From NCBI GenBank assembly GCA_937928085.1, contig CALFVU010000006.1:285426-349425 (forward strand): 64,000 bases of DNA, in the 5' to 3' direction. This document shows positions 36,971 through 45,561 of the stretch, one piece after another. A model generated the notes under the pieces. The model saw only the letters and a list, made by a program, of their open reading frames with translations. It did no database searches and was not told where the DNA came from. Source of the stretch: an uncultured bacterium. GTDB lineage: Bacteria > Spirochaetota > Leptospiria > Leptospirales > Leptonemataceae. Each line of letters begins with the position of its first letter. Positions within the stretch are counted from its first letter, which is position 1. The position numbers and the translations under genes were made by a program.

Positions 36971-38881
36971 TTATTTATTTTCTTCATCTACTACAGTGTA
37001 GTCAGCATCCACAACTTTTTCTCCTTTCGTTGCTTCATCTTTTCTAGATTCTTGATTTTGCTGTGTTTCTTGAGTTGTGGTTCCTTTTTGTGCAAATTTT
37101 TGTGCATACTCATTAAGAAGTTTTATTAAATTCTCTTTTTCTTGATTGATAAGTTGGATATTTTCTGAATCTAAAACAGTTCTTGCTTTTTGAATTGCAG
37201 ATTCTAATTTTGATTTATCTTCATTACTTAGATGAGATTCTTTCATGTTTTTTTCTAAAGTGTAGATATAGTTATCTAACTCATTTCTTGCCTCTACTAA
37301 TTGTTTCATTTGTTTATCTTTTTCTGAGAATTGTTCTGCTTCTTTGATCATTCTTTGAATTTCTTCTTCTGTTAAACCACTTGTTGTTTCTACTCGTATT
37401 TTTTGTTCTTTTCCTGTAGCTAAATCTTTAGCAGACACATGCACAATACCATTTGCATCAATATCAAAAGTAACTTCGATTTGTGGCACGCCTCGGGGAG
37501 CTGGGGGGATTCCTACTAATTCGAATCTTGCTAATGTTCTATTATCACGAGCCATTTCTCTTTCCCCCTGTAAAACGTGAATTGTAACCGCTGTTTGGTT
37601 ATCCGCTGCGGTTGTGAAAATTTGAGATTTTCTTGTAGGTATAGTCGTATTTCTTGGAATTAATCGTGTAAAAACACCTCCTAAAGTTTCTATTCCTAAG
37701 GATAATGGTGTAACGTCTAACAAAAGAATATCTGTAACTTCTCCAGATAAAACACCTCCTTGAATTGCAGCTCCTATAGCTACCACTTCATCTGGGTTTA
37801 CGGATTTTGCAGGTTCTTTGCCAAAAATTTCTTTTACAAGAGCTTGTACTGCTGGAATTCGAGTAGAACCACCTACTAAGATCACTTCGTCAATATCACT
37901 GGGTTTTAGTCCAGCATCTTTTAAAGCTTGTTCGCAAGGACCTCTTGTTTTTTCAATAAGATGATGGATTAGTTGTTCTAGTTTCGCTCTTGTTAAGGTA
38001 TAGTTTAGATGTTTGGGTCCACTTTGGTCTGCTGTGATAAAAGGTATATTGATTTGTGTTTGATGAGTACCTGATAGTTCAATTTTAGCTTTTTCTGCTG
38101 CTTCTTTTAGACGTTGCATTGCCATTTTATCATTAGAAAGATCAATTCCCGTTTCTTTTTTAAATTCACTGATTAGCCATTGCATAATTGCTTGATCAAA
38201 ATCATCGCCTCCTAAATGAGTATCTCCAGAAGTAGACTTAACTTCAAATACACCTTCTCCTAATTCAAGGATTGATATATCAAAAGTACCTCCTCCTAGA
38301 TCGTAAACAGCTACTTTTAAATTTTTATGCTTTTTATCGAGACCATATGCTAAAGCAGCAGCGGTAGGTTCATTGATAATTCTTACCACTTCTAAACCAG
38401 CAATTCTTCCTGCATCTTTTGTTGCCTGCCTTTGCTCATCATTAAAATATGCAGGTACAGTGATTACCGCTTTTTTTACTGGATGACCCAAATAATCTTC
38501 AGCGGTTTGTTTCATTTTTTGTAAGATAAATGCAGAAATTTCTTGAGGTGTAAAAGAACCATAATCTGTTTCTACCTTTACTCCGTCAACACCACTCTTT
38601 ACAACTTTATAAGAGACATACTTCATCTCGTTTTGGGATTCAGAAAATCGTCTGCCCATAAATCTTTTTATTGATCGAATTGTGTTTGTAGGATTCGTAA
38701 TAGCTTGGTTTTTTGCTAATTGTCCTACTAATCTTGTATCTTTATCTACAAACGCAACGATGGAAGGTGTTGTACGTGAACCCTCAGCATTAGCAATTAC
38801 TACAGGTTCACCTCCTTCCATAATTGCAACGACAGAGTTTGTTGTTCCTAAATCAATACCTATAATTTTTTCTTTTGCCAT
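36971..38881 (-). CDS. dnaK: Chaperone DnaK (Hsp70)
   Basis: A 636-residue Hsp70. The nucleotide-binding domain starts [20 protein letters not shown] and carries [33 protein letters not shown] and [14 protein letters not shown]. The substrate-binding domain has [17 protein letters not shown], and the helical lid ends in a charged tail ([14 protein letters not shown], close to the usual EEVD-like VDADFEEV end). A good Shine-Dalgarno, AAAAAAGGAG, precedes the start. It is controlled with the operon through HrcA at the upstream CIRCE-type site. Confidence 0.98.
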   Translation of the reverse strand: MAKEKIIGIDLGTTNSVVAIMEGGEPVVIANAEGSRTTPSIVAFVDKDTRLVGQLAKNQAITNPTNTIRSIKRFMGRRFSESQNEMKYVSYKVVKSGVDGVKVETDYGSFTPQEISAFILQKMKQTAEDYLGHPVKKAVITVPAYFNDEQRQATKDAGRIAGLEVVRIINEPTAAALAYGLDKKHKNLKVAVYDLGGGTFDISILELGEGVFEVKSTSGDTHLGGDDFDQAIMQWLISEFKKETGIDLSNDKMAMQRLKEAAEKAKIELSGTHQTQINIPFITADQSGPKHLNYTLTRAKLEQLIHHLIEKTRGPCEQALKDAGLKPSDIDEVILVGGSTRIPAVQALVKEIFGKEPAKSVNPDEVVAIGAAIQGGVLSGEVTDILLLDVTPLSLGIETLGGVFTRLIPRNTTIPTRKSQIFTTAADNQTAVTIHVLQGEREMARDNRTLARFELVGIPPAPRGVPQIEVTFDIDANGIVHVSAKDLATGKEQKIRVETTSGLTEEEIQRMIKEAEQFSEKDKQMKQLVEARNELDNYIYTLEKNMKESHLSNEDKSKLESAIQKARTVLDSENIQLINQEKENLIKLLNEYAQKFAQKGTTTQETQQNQESRKDEATKGEKVVDADYTVVDEENK

Positions 38882-38901
38882 AGTTTTCTCCTTTTTTATT
38901 A

Positions 38902-39561
38902 TTATGATTGATTGATTGCATCATTATTTTTATTATCATTATTTTGTAAATTTTCGCTTGTTAATTGCTTTGGTTTTCCTACTTTTACAGAGGCAGAACG
39001 TAAGAGGTTATATTTTTTTCCATCATTGTCATCAATTTTAATATATGCTTTTTTGTAAACTTCAATCACAATTTCTTCTTCTAAATTATCTCTATATTCT
39101 ACATCAATTGCTTCCATGATTTGTGGATTAAATTTATCTCCTACAAACACCATAGGTTTGATGTATACGCTTTCTAAAATTTTTAAAAATTCATTTCGAA
39201 TCATTTCTACACCAAAAATAAAGTTTTTTACTTCTGGATTTTCTATTTTAGAAGAAAGAACTAATTCTAAATTGTCAATAATTGGAAGTAATTTTTTTAC
39301 AAAATCTTCTATGCCTTGATTTTTTGCAAATAGAATCTCTTGCTGCATTCTTTTTCTATAATTCGAAAATTCCGCTCTTTCTCTAGCCCAGTTGTCTTTT
39401 AATTCTTCAACAATTAGCTTTAAATTTTGATTTTCCATTTTTAGTTTCTCATTTTCTTTTAATAAAAATTCCAATTCTTTACTTTCTTGTTGTTTTTCTT
39501 CCAATTCTGTACCTTGAGCTATATCAACACCTTCTATCGTTTGATTTTCTTTTTGTTCCAT
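38902..39561 (-). CDS. grpE: Nucleotide exchange factor GrpE
   Basis: GrpE releases ADP from DnaK. About 219 residues: an acidic disordered start, a long coiled coil (about 40-90, containing [10 protein letters not shown]), and the C-terminal beta domain with [17 protein letters not shown] and [17 protein letters not shown] 39561 is chosen because AAGGAG sits about 8 bases upstream; the frame also extends to 39582. The Shine-Dalgarno overlaps the end of hrcA, so the two are translationally close. dnaK follows after 20 bases. Confidence 0.95.
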   Translation of the reverse strand: MEQKENQTIEGVDIAQGTELEEKQQESKELEFLLKENEKLKMENQNLKLIVEELKDNWARERAEFSNYRKRMQQEILFAKNQGIEDFVKKLLPIIDNLELVLSSKIENPEVKNFIFGVEMIRNEFLKILESVYIKPMVFVGDKFNPQIMEAIDVEYRDNLEEEIVIEVYKKAYIKIDDNDGKKYNLLRSASVKVGKPKQLTSENLQNNDNKNNDAINQS

Positions 39562-39575
39562 AATTAATACTCCTT

Positions 39576-40709
39576 TTAGCAATTGATTTTAGTAATCATA
39601 CTCGAAATCATTAATCGTAAATATTCAATAATTTGAATTGCAGAAATATAATCCATTCGATTAGGACCTACAACTCCCATAGCACCAATATTTTTGCCTC
39701 CCATGGAATAACTTCCTGTAAGTATTGATAAACCGAATAGTTCAGGTATTTTATCTCCTTCTATAGAAACAACAATATCGTCGATTTCAGTAGATTTTTT
39801 TAAAATTTCCTTGAATATATCTTTTAAATTATAGATAGAACCAATCGAAGCATTGATTTTATTCTCTTTTAAAGATTCTACTAATTTATCAATACCGGCA
39901 GTAATGATATCCTTAACTTCGTTTAATGTCTCAAAATGCTTTGATAAATTATCAATAATAATTGCTGTATATCGATACATTTCTCCTAATGGAGTTATGT
40001 TACCAGAAAGAAAAAGAGAGTGTATTTCTCTAAGATCTCTTCCAGAGAAATTTTCATTTAAAAATCGAGAAATTTGCTCTAAAATATTTTTTGGTATATT
40101 TTCGTTCACATATAGGATTCTTGAATATACATTTCCTGCTCTGGTAAGAATTACAACCAAAATCTCTTCATTTCCTATATCGATTAATTCTATATGCCTT
40201 AAAATTGAATTTTCAGCTAAAGGAGGTATAGCAATACTCATATAATTTGTTAAGATGCTTAAGATATTACAACTACTTTCGAGGAGATCTGGAATTTCGA
40301 ATTTTCTTTTAAGAAATTCTCTTTGTATTATATTTTGTTTATCTCTTGTTGGTTGATAAGGAGAAAGATTTGTAGGAATTTTTTTTGAAAAAAATCTAAA
40401 ACCTTTAGCAGTAGGAATTTTACCAGAACTTCTATGAGGAGCATAAAGATAACCTTTTTCACTTAAACTTCCTAAAATATTTCGTATTGTGGCTGAACTC
40501 CATTTTACATTATGTTTTTCTACAATTAGAAGACTACTAATGGGACTGCCTGTTTTTATATAATCTTCTAAAACAATTTGTAAAATTTCTTCTTCACGAG
40601 GATCTAAATCATCTTCTTTATTCGTATAATTTTGACTAAGTATGATTGCGTTTTCGCCTAAAAGACTTTTTTGTTTCTTTGGATGAGGGTTTTTATAATC
40701 TCTAATCAT
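39576..40709 (-). CDS. hrcA: Heat-inducible transcription repressor HrcA
   Basis: HrcA represses the chaperone operon through CIRCE operators. It has 377 residues. The winged-helix part reads LDPREEEILQIVLEDYIKTGSP and KWSSATIRNILGSLSEKGYL, followed by PHRSSGKIPTAKGFRFF. The GAF-like and C-terminal parts end in IGAMGVVGPNRMDY. The protein carries about 34 extra residues before the usual start (IRDYKNPHPKK...), encoded in frame from ATG 40709, and their role is unknown. It is first in the operon, 30 bases after the operator. Confidence 0.95.
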   Translation of the reverse strand: MIRDYKNPHPKKQKSLLGENAIILSQNYTNKEDDLDPREEEILQIVLEDYIKTGSPISSLLIVEKHNVKWSSATIRNILGSLSEKGYLYAPHRSSGKIPTAKGFRFFSKKIPTNLSPYQPTRDKQNIIQREFLKRKFEIPDLLESSCNILSILTNYMSIAIPPLAENSILRHIELIDIGNEEILVVILTRAGNVYSRILYVNENIPKNILEQISRFLNENFSGRDLREIHSLFLSGNITPLGEMYRYTAIIIDNLSKHFETLNEVKDIITAGIDKLVESLKENKINASIGSIYNLKDIFKEILKKSTEIDDIVVSIEGDKIPELFGLSILTGSYSMGGKNIGAMGVVGPNRMDYISAIQIIEYLRLMISSMITKINC

Positions 40710-40739
40710 CTTTCAAACCTTATCCTTTATATCGCCACT

Positions 40740-40766
40740 TTAGCAATTAAATACATTAATTGCTAA
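40740..40766 (-). promoter_or_regulatory. Variant CIRCE operator (HrcA site)
   Basis: TTAGCAATT-N9-AATTGCTAA, a perfect 9-9-9 inverted repeat. The classic CIRCE is TTAGCACTC-N9-GAGTGCTAA, so the outer six bases of each arm are kept and the inner three differ (ATT for CTC). It sits just downstream of a good promoter and 30 bases ahead of hrcA, the normal autoregulatory place. Confidence 0.9.
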
Positions 40767-40771
40767 AGAAA

Positions 40772-40799
40772 AAAATAAAATTTTTATTTTTTTTGTCAA
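40772..40799 (-). promoter_or_regulatory. Promoter of hrcA-grpE-dnaK-dnaJ
   Basis: On the minus strand TTGACA (40799-40794) is followed after 16 bases by TATTTT (40777-40772). The CIRCE-type operator begins a few bases downstream, so the repressor would cover the transcription start. Confidence 0.65.
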
Positions 40800-40893
40800 C
40801 TCTTTAATTTTTGAATTTTAAAGTAAATTAAGCAAAAATAATACCAAAATTTTAATTTTAAATATTGTATTTAAAAAAATTTTTAAATATTTA

Positions 40894-41391
40894 TCAAGGA
40901 CAAAATTTCAATAGATTTTTATAATTGTTTTGGTTTTTTTCTGTTGGTTTTAATAAGGATGATTGATAAAATGATTTTTTTGATTCAATGCAATTTCCGA
41001 GCTTAAAATAAGCAACTCCTAAAAGAAAATATCGTTCACTTCTTTCATTTAAAAAGTTTGATTCAGGCAATAAAAGCTTAAGGCTTATCTGTAACAAACG
41101 AATCATCTGTTTTAATAGCTTAGAACATTCAAAATTTTGAGTGTTGTTTTCGTTCTCAATACAAACTTTACTGATGGTTAAAGCATAAAGAAAAACATTA
41201 GATTCAGTATTATAAAACCTTTCGCAACTTTCAATTTGTTGAAAAAAATATAAAGATTGATTATAATTAGAATTATGAAAATTCTCTTTTGCTTTCTCTA
41301 AAAGGTCATAATAGTAAGTTAAATTTGGACAAGAGAAAATATATTTCACGCTAAAAAAAACTACCAATAAAATGATATTTTTTTTAAACAT
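40894..41391 (-). CDS. Small TPR-like exported protein
   Basis: A 165-residue protein with a signal peptide (MFKKNIILLVVFFSVKYIFS) followed by Cys21, so it may be a lipoprotein or simply secreted. The body has TPR-like helix pairs (AKENFHNSNYNQSLYFFQQI and SERYFLLGVAYFKLGNCIESKKSFYQSSLLKP). It overlaps the upstream gene by 8 bases. It ends about 95 bases upstream of the hrcA promoter. The role is unknown; TPR proteins usually mediate protein contacts. Confidence 0.65.
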   Translation of the reverse strand: MFKKNIILLVVFFSVKYIFSCPNLTYYYDLLEKAKENFHNSNYNQSLYFFQQIESCERFYNTESNVFLYALTISKVCIENENNTQNFECSKLLKQMIRLLQISLKLLLPESNFLNERSERYFLLGVAYFKLGNCIESKKSFYQSSLLKPTEKNQNNYKNLLKFCP

Positions 41392-42622
41392 CTAGAATAG
41401 TCCAATTATTTATAGAAAATTCTTGTATACGATATCGAAAAGAGGCTGGCAAACGTTCTTTAAATAATTGTAAAAAAGATTTTATATCTAGATAAGTTTG
41501 TTTCGTAAATTTTCCAAAAATATAGATTTGATGGAAATGATTTCTGATCAGGATGTAGTGAGTTTGATTCTCAAAAAAAGATTCAATTTCTTCTATCGAT
41601 TTAGAAATTTCTTCTTCAGTGGAATTGTAAAATTCAATTGTAGTTTTTATGATTTTTTTATTCAAATTTAATAATTGTTTTATTTGATTATACGAATATA
41701 AAAATACCATTCTGGATGTCATTTTTTGCTTATTTTCTAAAACTATTTTTGAATCTCGAATGATTAGATAATAAATTTCTTTTAAAAAATGTTTTATTCT
41801 AACAACTTTTTTTTCTGAAAGAAAAGAATTCAATTCATTTTCGTTATAAAAAAACAAACTATGCAAAAAATCAAAATTTCTTATTTTTTGAGGAACAAAC
41901 AAAATGAATTGTAATTTTTCTATAATGGTTTTACTTAATCGTTTTTTAAAAAAAAAGTTTTGTTTTATGTCGTTTGTAATTTTAAAAACTTCATAGGAAT
42001 TTTCTTTGCTTAATTCTAAAAAATCAATGGGAATCATTTCATCATTATAATTGATAAAAAAATTTTTGTGGGTTTCTAAATCAAGGTTATGACAGTAATA
42101 AGGAGTATAACAAGTGGTATATTCATTTCCAATATGTAAGCAATAAGAAGGGAAATTCTTCTCTATGTTTGTAAAATAATGATCTAGTTTTTTTGTAAAT
42201 GCTGAAACATTCTTATAATTTAATAAAAAATCAATGATTGCTTCTAATTCTTCTTGAGCAAAATTTTTTTTTAATTTCGTTAATGTTGTATTTGTAAACA
42301 TATCATAAAATTTGTAAACTCTTTTTCTTTGTTCTTTTTTTTTGACTAAAAGTTCTTTAGGATTATGTTCAAGAATTTGTTTACTTAGTTCTAAAAATTC
42401 TTGATTTTCGAAAATTTGTTTTCGTATTGTTGGAATTTTTTCTTCAATTTCTTTCTCTAAAGAATAAAAAGAGGATTTAGATTCTTCTATCTGATGTAAT
42501 AAAATTTTTTTGTAAAGTTTTTTCCAAAATTCTGAATCATTCAATTCATTATGCTTTTCTTTTAATAAAGTTTCGATCCAGGATTCAATATCTTCTTTAA
42601 TGTTTTGATTTTTTTGATTCAC
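41384..42622 (-). CDS. Hypothetical protein of 412 residues
   Basis: A soluble, charged, mostly helical protein with no signal peptide or membrane segment. I see no motif that ties it to a known family. Two features stand out: a small Cys/His cluster near residue 160-180 (SYCLHIGNEYTTCYTPYYCHN) that could bind metal, and long Lys/Glu-rich helices at both ends. It overlaps the TPR-like gene by 8 bases, so they form an operon. It is divergent from the phosphatase-superfamily gene at 42709. Function unknown. Confidence 0.6.
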   Translation of the reverse strand: MNQKNQNIKEDIESWIETLLKEKHNELNDSEFWKKLYKKILLHQIEESKSSFYSLEKEIEEKIPTIRKQIFENQEFLELSKQILEHNPKELLVKKKEQRKRVYKFYDMFTNTTLTKLKKNFAQEELEAIIDFLLNYKNVSAFTKKLDHYFTNIEKNFPSYCLHIGNEYTTCYTPYYCHNLDLETHKNFFINYNDEMIPIDFLELSKENSYEVFKITNDIKQNFFFKKRLSKTIIEKLQFILFVPQKIRNFDFLHSLFFYNENELNSFLSEKKVVRIKHFLKEIYYLIIRDSKIVLENKQKMTSRMVFLYSYNQIKQLLNLNKKIIKTTIEFYNSTEEEISKSIEEIESFFENQTHYILIRNHFHQIYIFGKFTKQTYLDIKSFLQLFKERLPASFRYRIQEFSINNWTILDV

Positions 42623-42665
42623 AATATAATTTTATTCTTAATTTTTCAAATTACAAGAAAAAAAC

Positions 42666-42694
42666 TTGATTTATATCAATAAACGAATTATATT
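42666..42694 (+). promoter_or_regulatory. Candidate promoter of the gene at 42709
   Basis: TTGATT (42666-42671), 17 bases, TATATT (42689-42694). The -10 box ends 14 bases before the ATG, leaving an expected leader of about eight bases with no Shine-Dalgarno. Confidence 0.5.
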
Positions 42695-42708
42695 ATATCT
42701 AAATCAAA

Positions 42709-43701
42709 ATGAGTATTATTTACTTTTTTATTGATGGAATTGGCATAGGAGAAAATAATGCCTTAAAAAATCCGTTTAAGAGATATGCAAAGTCTACATT
42801 ATCTGTTTGTTTTGGAGAATTATATAATGAGCATTCGATATTAAAAGAAGCAAAAATCTATCCTCTTGATCCTTTTATGGGGATATGGGGATTACCTCAG
42901 TCTGCAACAAACCAAACAAGTTTATGGACAGGCATCAACGCTCCAAAACTTTTAGGATATCATGTTACGGGCTTTCCAGGTCCGAAACTAAAAACAATCA
43001 TTTATGATCATTCTATTTTAAAAAAATTTAAAGAAAATGGGTACAAAGCAAGTTTAGTAAATGCTTATTCGCATAAATTTCTAAAAAAATTAGAAAAAAT
43101 ACCAAGATTAGCAAGTGCTTCTACTCATATTCAGAGAGCATCCGGACAAGAACTTTTTACCGTTGATGATATTTTAGAGAAAAAAGCTCTATACATGGAC
43201 ATTACCCATCATATTATGCATGAATATTATCCTGAACTAAAAGAAAAATTTCCTATTGCAGATCCCAAAAAAAAAGGAGAAGATTTAGTTAAAATTTCTC
43301 ATAATTACGACTTAGTAATTTTTGAATATTTTCTATCTGATAAAGCGGGTCATAGTCAATCGTTTGAGGCGGCTAAATTCATTATAGAAATATTAGAAAA
43401 ATTTATAGAAGGTATTTATCTTTCTCTTAGAAAAGAAGATACATTGATTATCATCTCTGATCACGGAAATTTAGAAGATTTATCGGTAAAAACTCATACA
43501 TATCATCTAGTTCCTCTTATTGTATTTGGATACCATAAAAAAGATTTTTCGAAATTAGTTTTTTTAAACCAGGTTCCTATTCGTCTTTATGATATTTTTG
43601 GAATTCCCAGTAATTTAGAAGAAAACAAATATCTGAATCTATTTCAAAACATCAAAGAAAATGAAAACTTAGATATCGTCCTAGATATGGCAATTTTATA
43701 A
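42709..43701 (+). CDS. Alkaline phosphatase-superfamily metalloenzyme (phosphoglycerate mutase-like)
   Basis: A 330-residue soluble protein of the alkaline phosphatase superfamily. The metal-binding start is IYFFIDGIGIGENN (Asp in FIDG). A probable nucleophile region, SATNQTSLWTGINAP, supplies Thr or Ser, and the later metal ligands sit in YFLSDKAGHSQ and IISDHGNLEDLS, then THTYHLVPLIVFG. These are the motifs of cofactor-independent phosphoglycerate mutase relatives. The protein is much shorter than GpmI, so another phospho-transfer reaction is likely. Two related metalloenzyme families cannot be told apart here. Confidence 0.75.
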   Translation: MSIIYFFIDGIGIGENNALKNPFKRYAKSTLSVCFGELYNEHSILKEAKIYPLDPFMGIWGLPQSATNQTSLWTGINAPKLLGYHVTGFPGPKLKTIIYDHSILKKFKENGYKASLVNAYSHKFLKKLEKIPRLASASTHIQRASGQELFTVDDILEKKALYMDITHHIMHEYYPELKEKFPIADPKKKGEDLVKISHNYDLVIFEYFLSDKAGHSQSFEAAKFIIEILEKFIEGIYLSLRKEDTLIIISDHGNLEDLSVKTHTYHLVPLIVFGYHKKDFSKLVFLNQVPIRLYDIFGIPSNLEENKYLNLFQNIKENENLDIVLDMAIL

Positions 43702-43766
43702 AAAAAAGATTGAAACATTTCTATTTTTAAAAAAACAAAATTCTATTATTCGTTTGGAGGTTTTTT

Positions 43767-44177
43767 ATGAAACTTGTTGAACAATTAACCGTTTTGGCTG
43801 CAAATAAACCCGGAGTGCTTGCAAATATTTGTGGTTCTTTATCTGACGAGAATATTAATATTTTAGGTATTATGGTAGTTGATCATTTAGAATATGCAAT
43901 GATACGGATGATTGTTAGTGATTCAAAAAAAGCTACTCATTTATTAGGAGAAGCAGGTATATTAGTTTACGAAGGAGAAGTACTACAAATATCGTTAAAA
44001 AAAGGTCCTGGTTCACTTGAGTATGTAGCTGAAATTCTTGCTGAAGAAAACTTAAATATAGAATATGTATATGGTACAGAATCTTCTGATAATGGAGAAG
44101 CGGTTTTATATCTAAAAACAAATCATAATCAAAAAGCATTAGAAATTCTTGGTAAGAAATTAGATAAATTTAAATAA
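43767..44177 (+). CDS. Tandem ACT-domain protein
   Basis: A 136-residue protein made of two ACT domains: LTVLAANKPGVLANICGSLSDENINILGIMVV and, after residue 65, LKKGPGSLEYVAEILAEENLNIEYVYG. ACT domains bind amino acids and regulate metabolic enzymes. Free-standing pairs are common, but the target is unknown. Shine-Dalgarno GGAGG precedes the start by 7 bases. It converges with bioA, with only two bases between them. Confidence 0.85.
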   Translation: MKLVEQLTVLAANKPGVLANICGSLSDENINILGIMVVDHLEYAMIRMIVSDSKKATHLLGEAGILVYEGEVLQISLKKGPGSLEYVAEILAEENLNIEYVYGTESSDNGEAVLYLKTNHNQKALEILGKKLDKFK

Positions 44178-44179
44178 TT

Positions 44180-45511
44180 TTATAATAATATTTGTAAAAC
44201 TTTATAAATTACATTATAAATTTTCTTTAATTCTTCTTTATTAATTATAAAAGGAGGAACTATATATATTGTATTTCCTAAGGGTCTTAGAAGAGCACCA
44301 TTTTTTACAGAAAAATCAATTACCTCTAAAGAAAAAAGTTTTGCTTTTTGCTCTGGGACCCTTACATCTAAAGCAGAAATTGAACCATAATACCTAACAT
44401 TTAGAATTTTTTCTTTATGACTTTGCTTTAGATCTTCCATAAATTCTTGATGCCAGTTTTCAATTTCTATAATTTTTTGTTTTACATTAAGTTCCTCATA
44501 TAGTTTGATCGATTGAATACTAACACTACAACCTAAAGGATTACCTGTCATTGAATGTCCGTGGAATAAGGTATGCTTTCGTTCCTCTGAATAAAAACCA
44601 TGAAACACTCTCAGATTTGTCAAAGTTGCTGCAATAGTGGCGTAACCTGCAGATAACCCTTTACTTAAAGCAATGATATCGGGAACAATACCTGCTTGTT
44701 CAAATGCAAAGTAGCTACCTAATCTTCCAGCACCTGTAAAAACCTCGTCACAAATCATCAAAACATTATAGTAGTCACATAAATCTCGAATTTTTTTTAG
44801 TAAAAAAGGATGATACATTAACATACCTCCAGCGCCTTGCACTAAAGGCTCTAATACGATAGCGCAGGTTTCTTTGTAATGATTTTCGAACAACATCTCT
44901 AATGTTTGAATGGTATCATTTAATTCCTCTTTAGCTAATTCTTCGTTCTTTAATCCCTCAAGAGAGTTATATCGCATAGGAACTGAAATAATTTCAAACA
45001 TTAAGGGTTCGAAGACTTTGTGAAATTCTGAACGAGCTCCTACAGCCATGGCTCCAAATGTATCTCCATGATATCCATTTTGTAAAGTTATAAATTTTTT
45101 TTTTGTAATATCGCCAGTATTTTGAAAAAACTGATAAGCCATTTTTATTGCAACTTCCATAGCGGTAGAACCATCATCCGAAAAAAATACTTTTGGAAGT
45201 TTATGATTTGTTTTTTCCGATAGCATTTGTGCCAACTCTAAAGCAGGTTGATGAACGAAGCTTGCAAAAATTACATGTTCGAGTTGATCAATTTGTTTTT
45301 TTAAAGCTTCTTTGATTTTTGGGTGATTATGACCATATATACTAACCCACCAGGAACTTATAGCATCAATCCATTGTAAAGTATTACCAGCACTGTCTTT
45401 ACCAAAAAGATAAACTCCTTCGCCTCTTTCTACAAAAATCGGCTCTTTTGCTAATTTCATTTGTGTAAAAGGCCACCAGATATGATTTTTATGAAGTTGT
45501 CTCCAATCCAT
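44180..45511 (-). CDS. bioA: Adenosylmethionine-8-amino-7-oxononanoate aminotransferase BioA
   Basis: BioA transfers an amino group from SAM to make 7,8-diaminononanoate in biotin synthesis. It has 443 residues, a normal length. Class III aminotransferase landmarks are present: HIWWPFTQMK, ISSWWVSIYGHNHP, FFSDDGSTAMEVAIKMA, NGYHGDTFGAMAVG, the PLVQGAGGM strand, ICDEVFTGAGRLG and the PLP lysine in ALSKGLSAG, then LFHGHSMTGNPLGC. No other bio genes are near. It lacks a Shine-Dalgarno. Confidence 0.95.
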   Translation of the reverse strand: MDWRQLHKNHIWWPFTQMKLAKEPIFVERGEGVYLFGKDSAGNTLQWIDAISSWWVSIYGHNHPKIKEALKKQIDQLEHVIFASFVHQPALELAQMLSEKTNHKLPKVFFSDDGSTAMEVAIKMAYQFFQNTGDITKKKFITLQNGYHGDTFGAMAVGARSEFHKVFEPLMFEIISVPMRYNSLEGLKNEELAKEELNDTIQTLEMLFENHYKETCAIVLEPLVQGAGGMLMYHPFLLKKIRDLCDYYNVLMICDEVFTGAGRLGSYFAFEQAGIVPDIIALSKGLSAGYATIAATLTNLRVFHGFYSEERKHTLFHGHSMTGNPLGCSVSIQSIKLYEELNVKQKIIEIENWHQEFMEDLKQSHKEKILNVRYYGSISALDVRVPEQKAKLFSLEVIDFSVKNGALLRPLGNTIYIVPPFIINKEELKKIYNVIYKVLQILL

Positions 45512-45561
45512 ATGATGAATTTTTTTTTGTTTGTTATAGAAAAACTTTTTTTTGAATTTTA

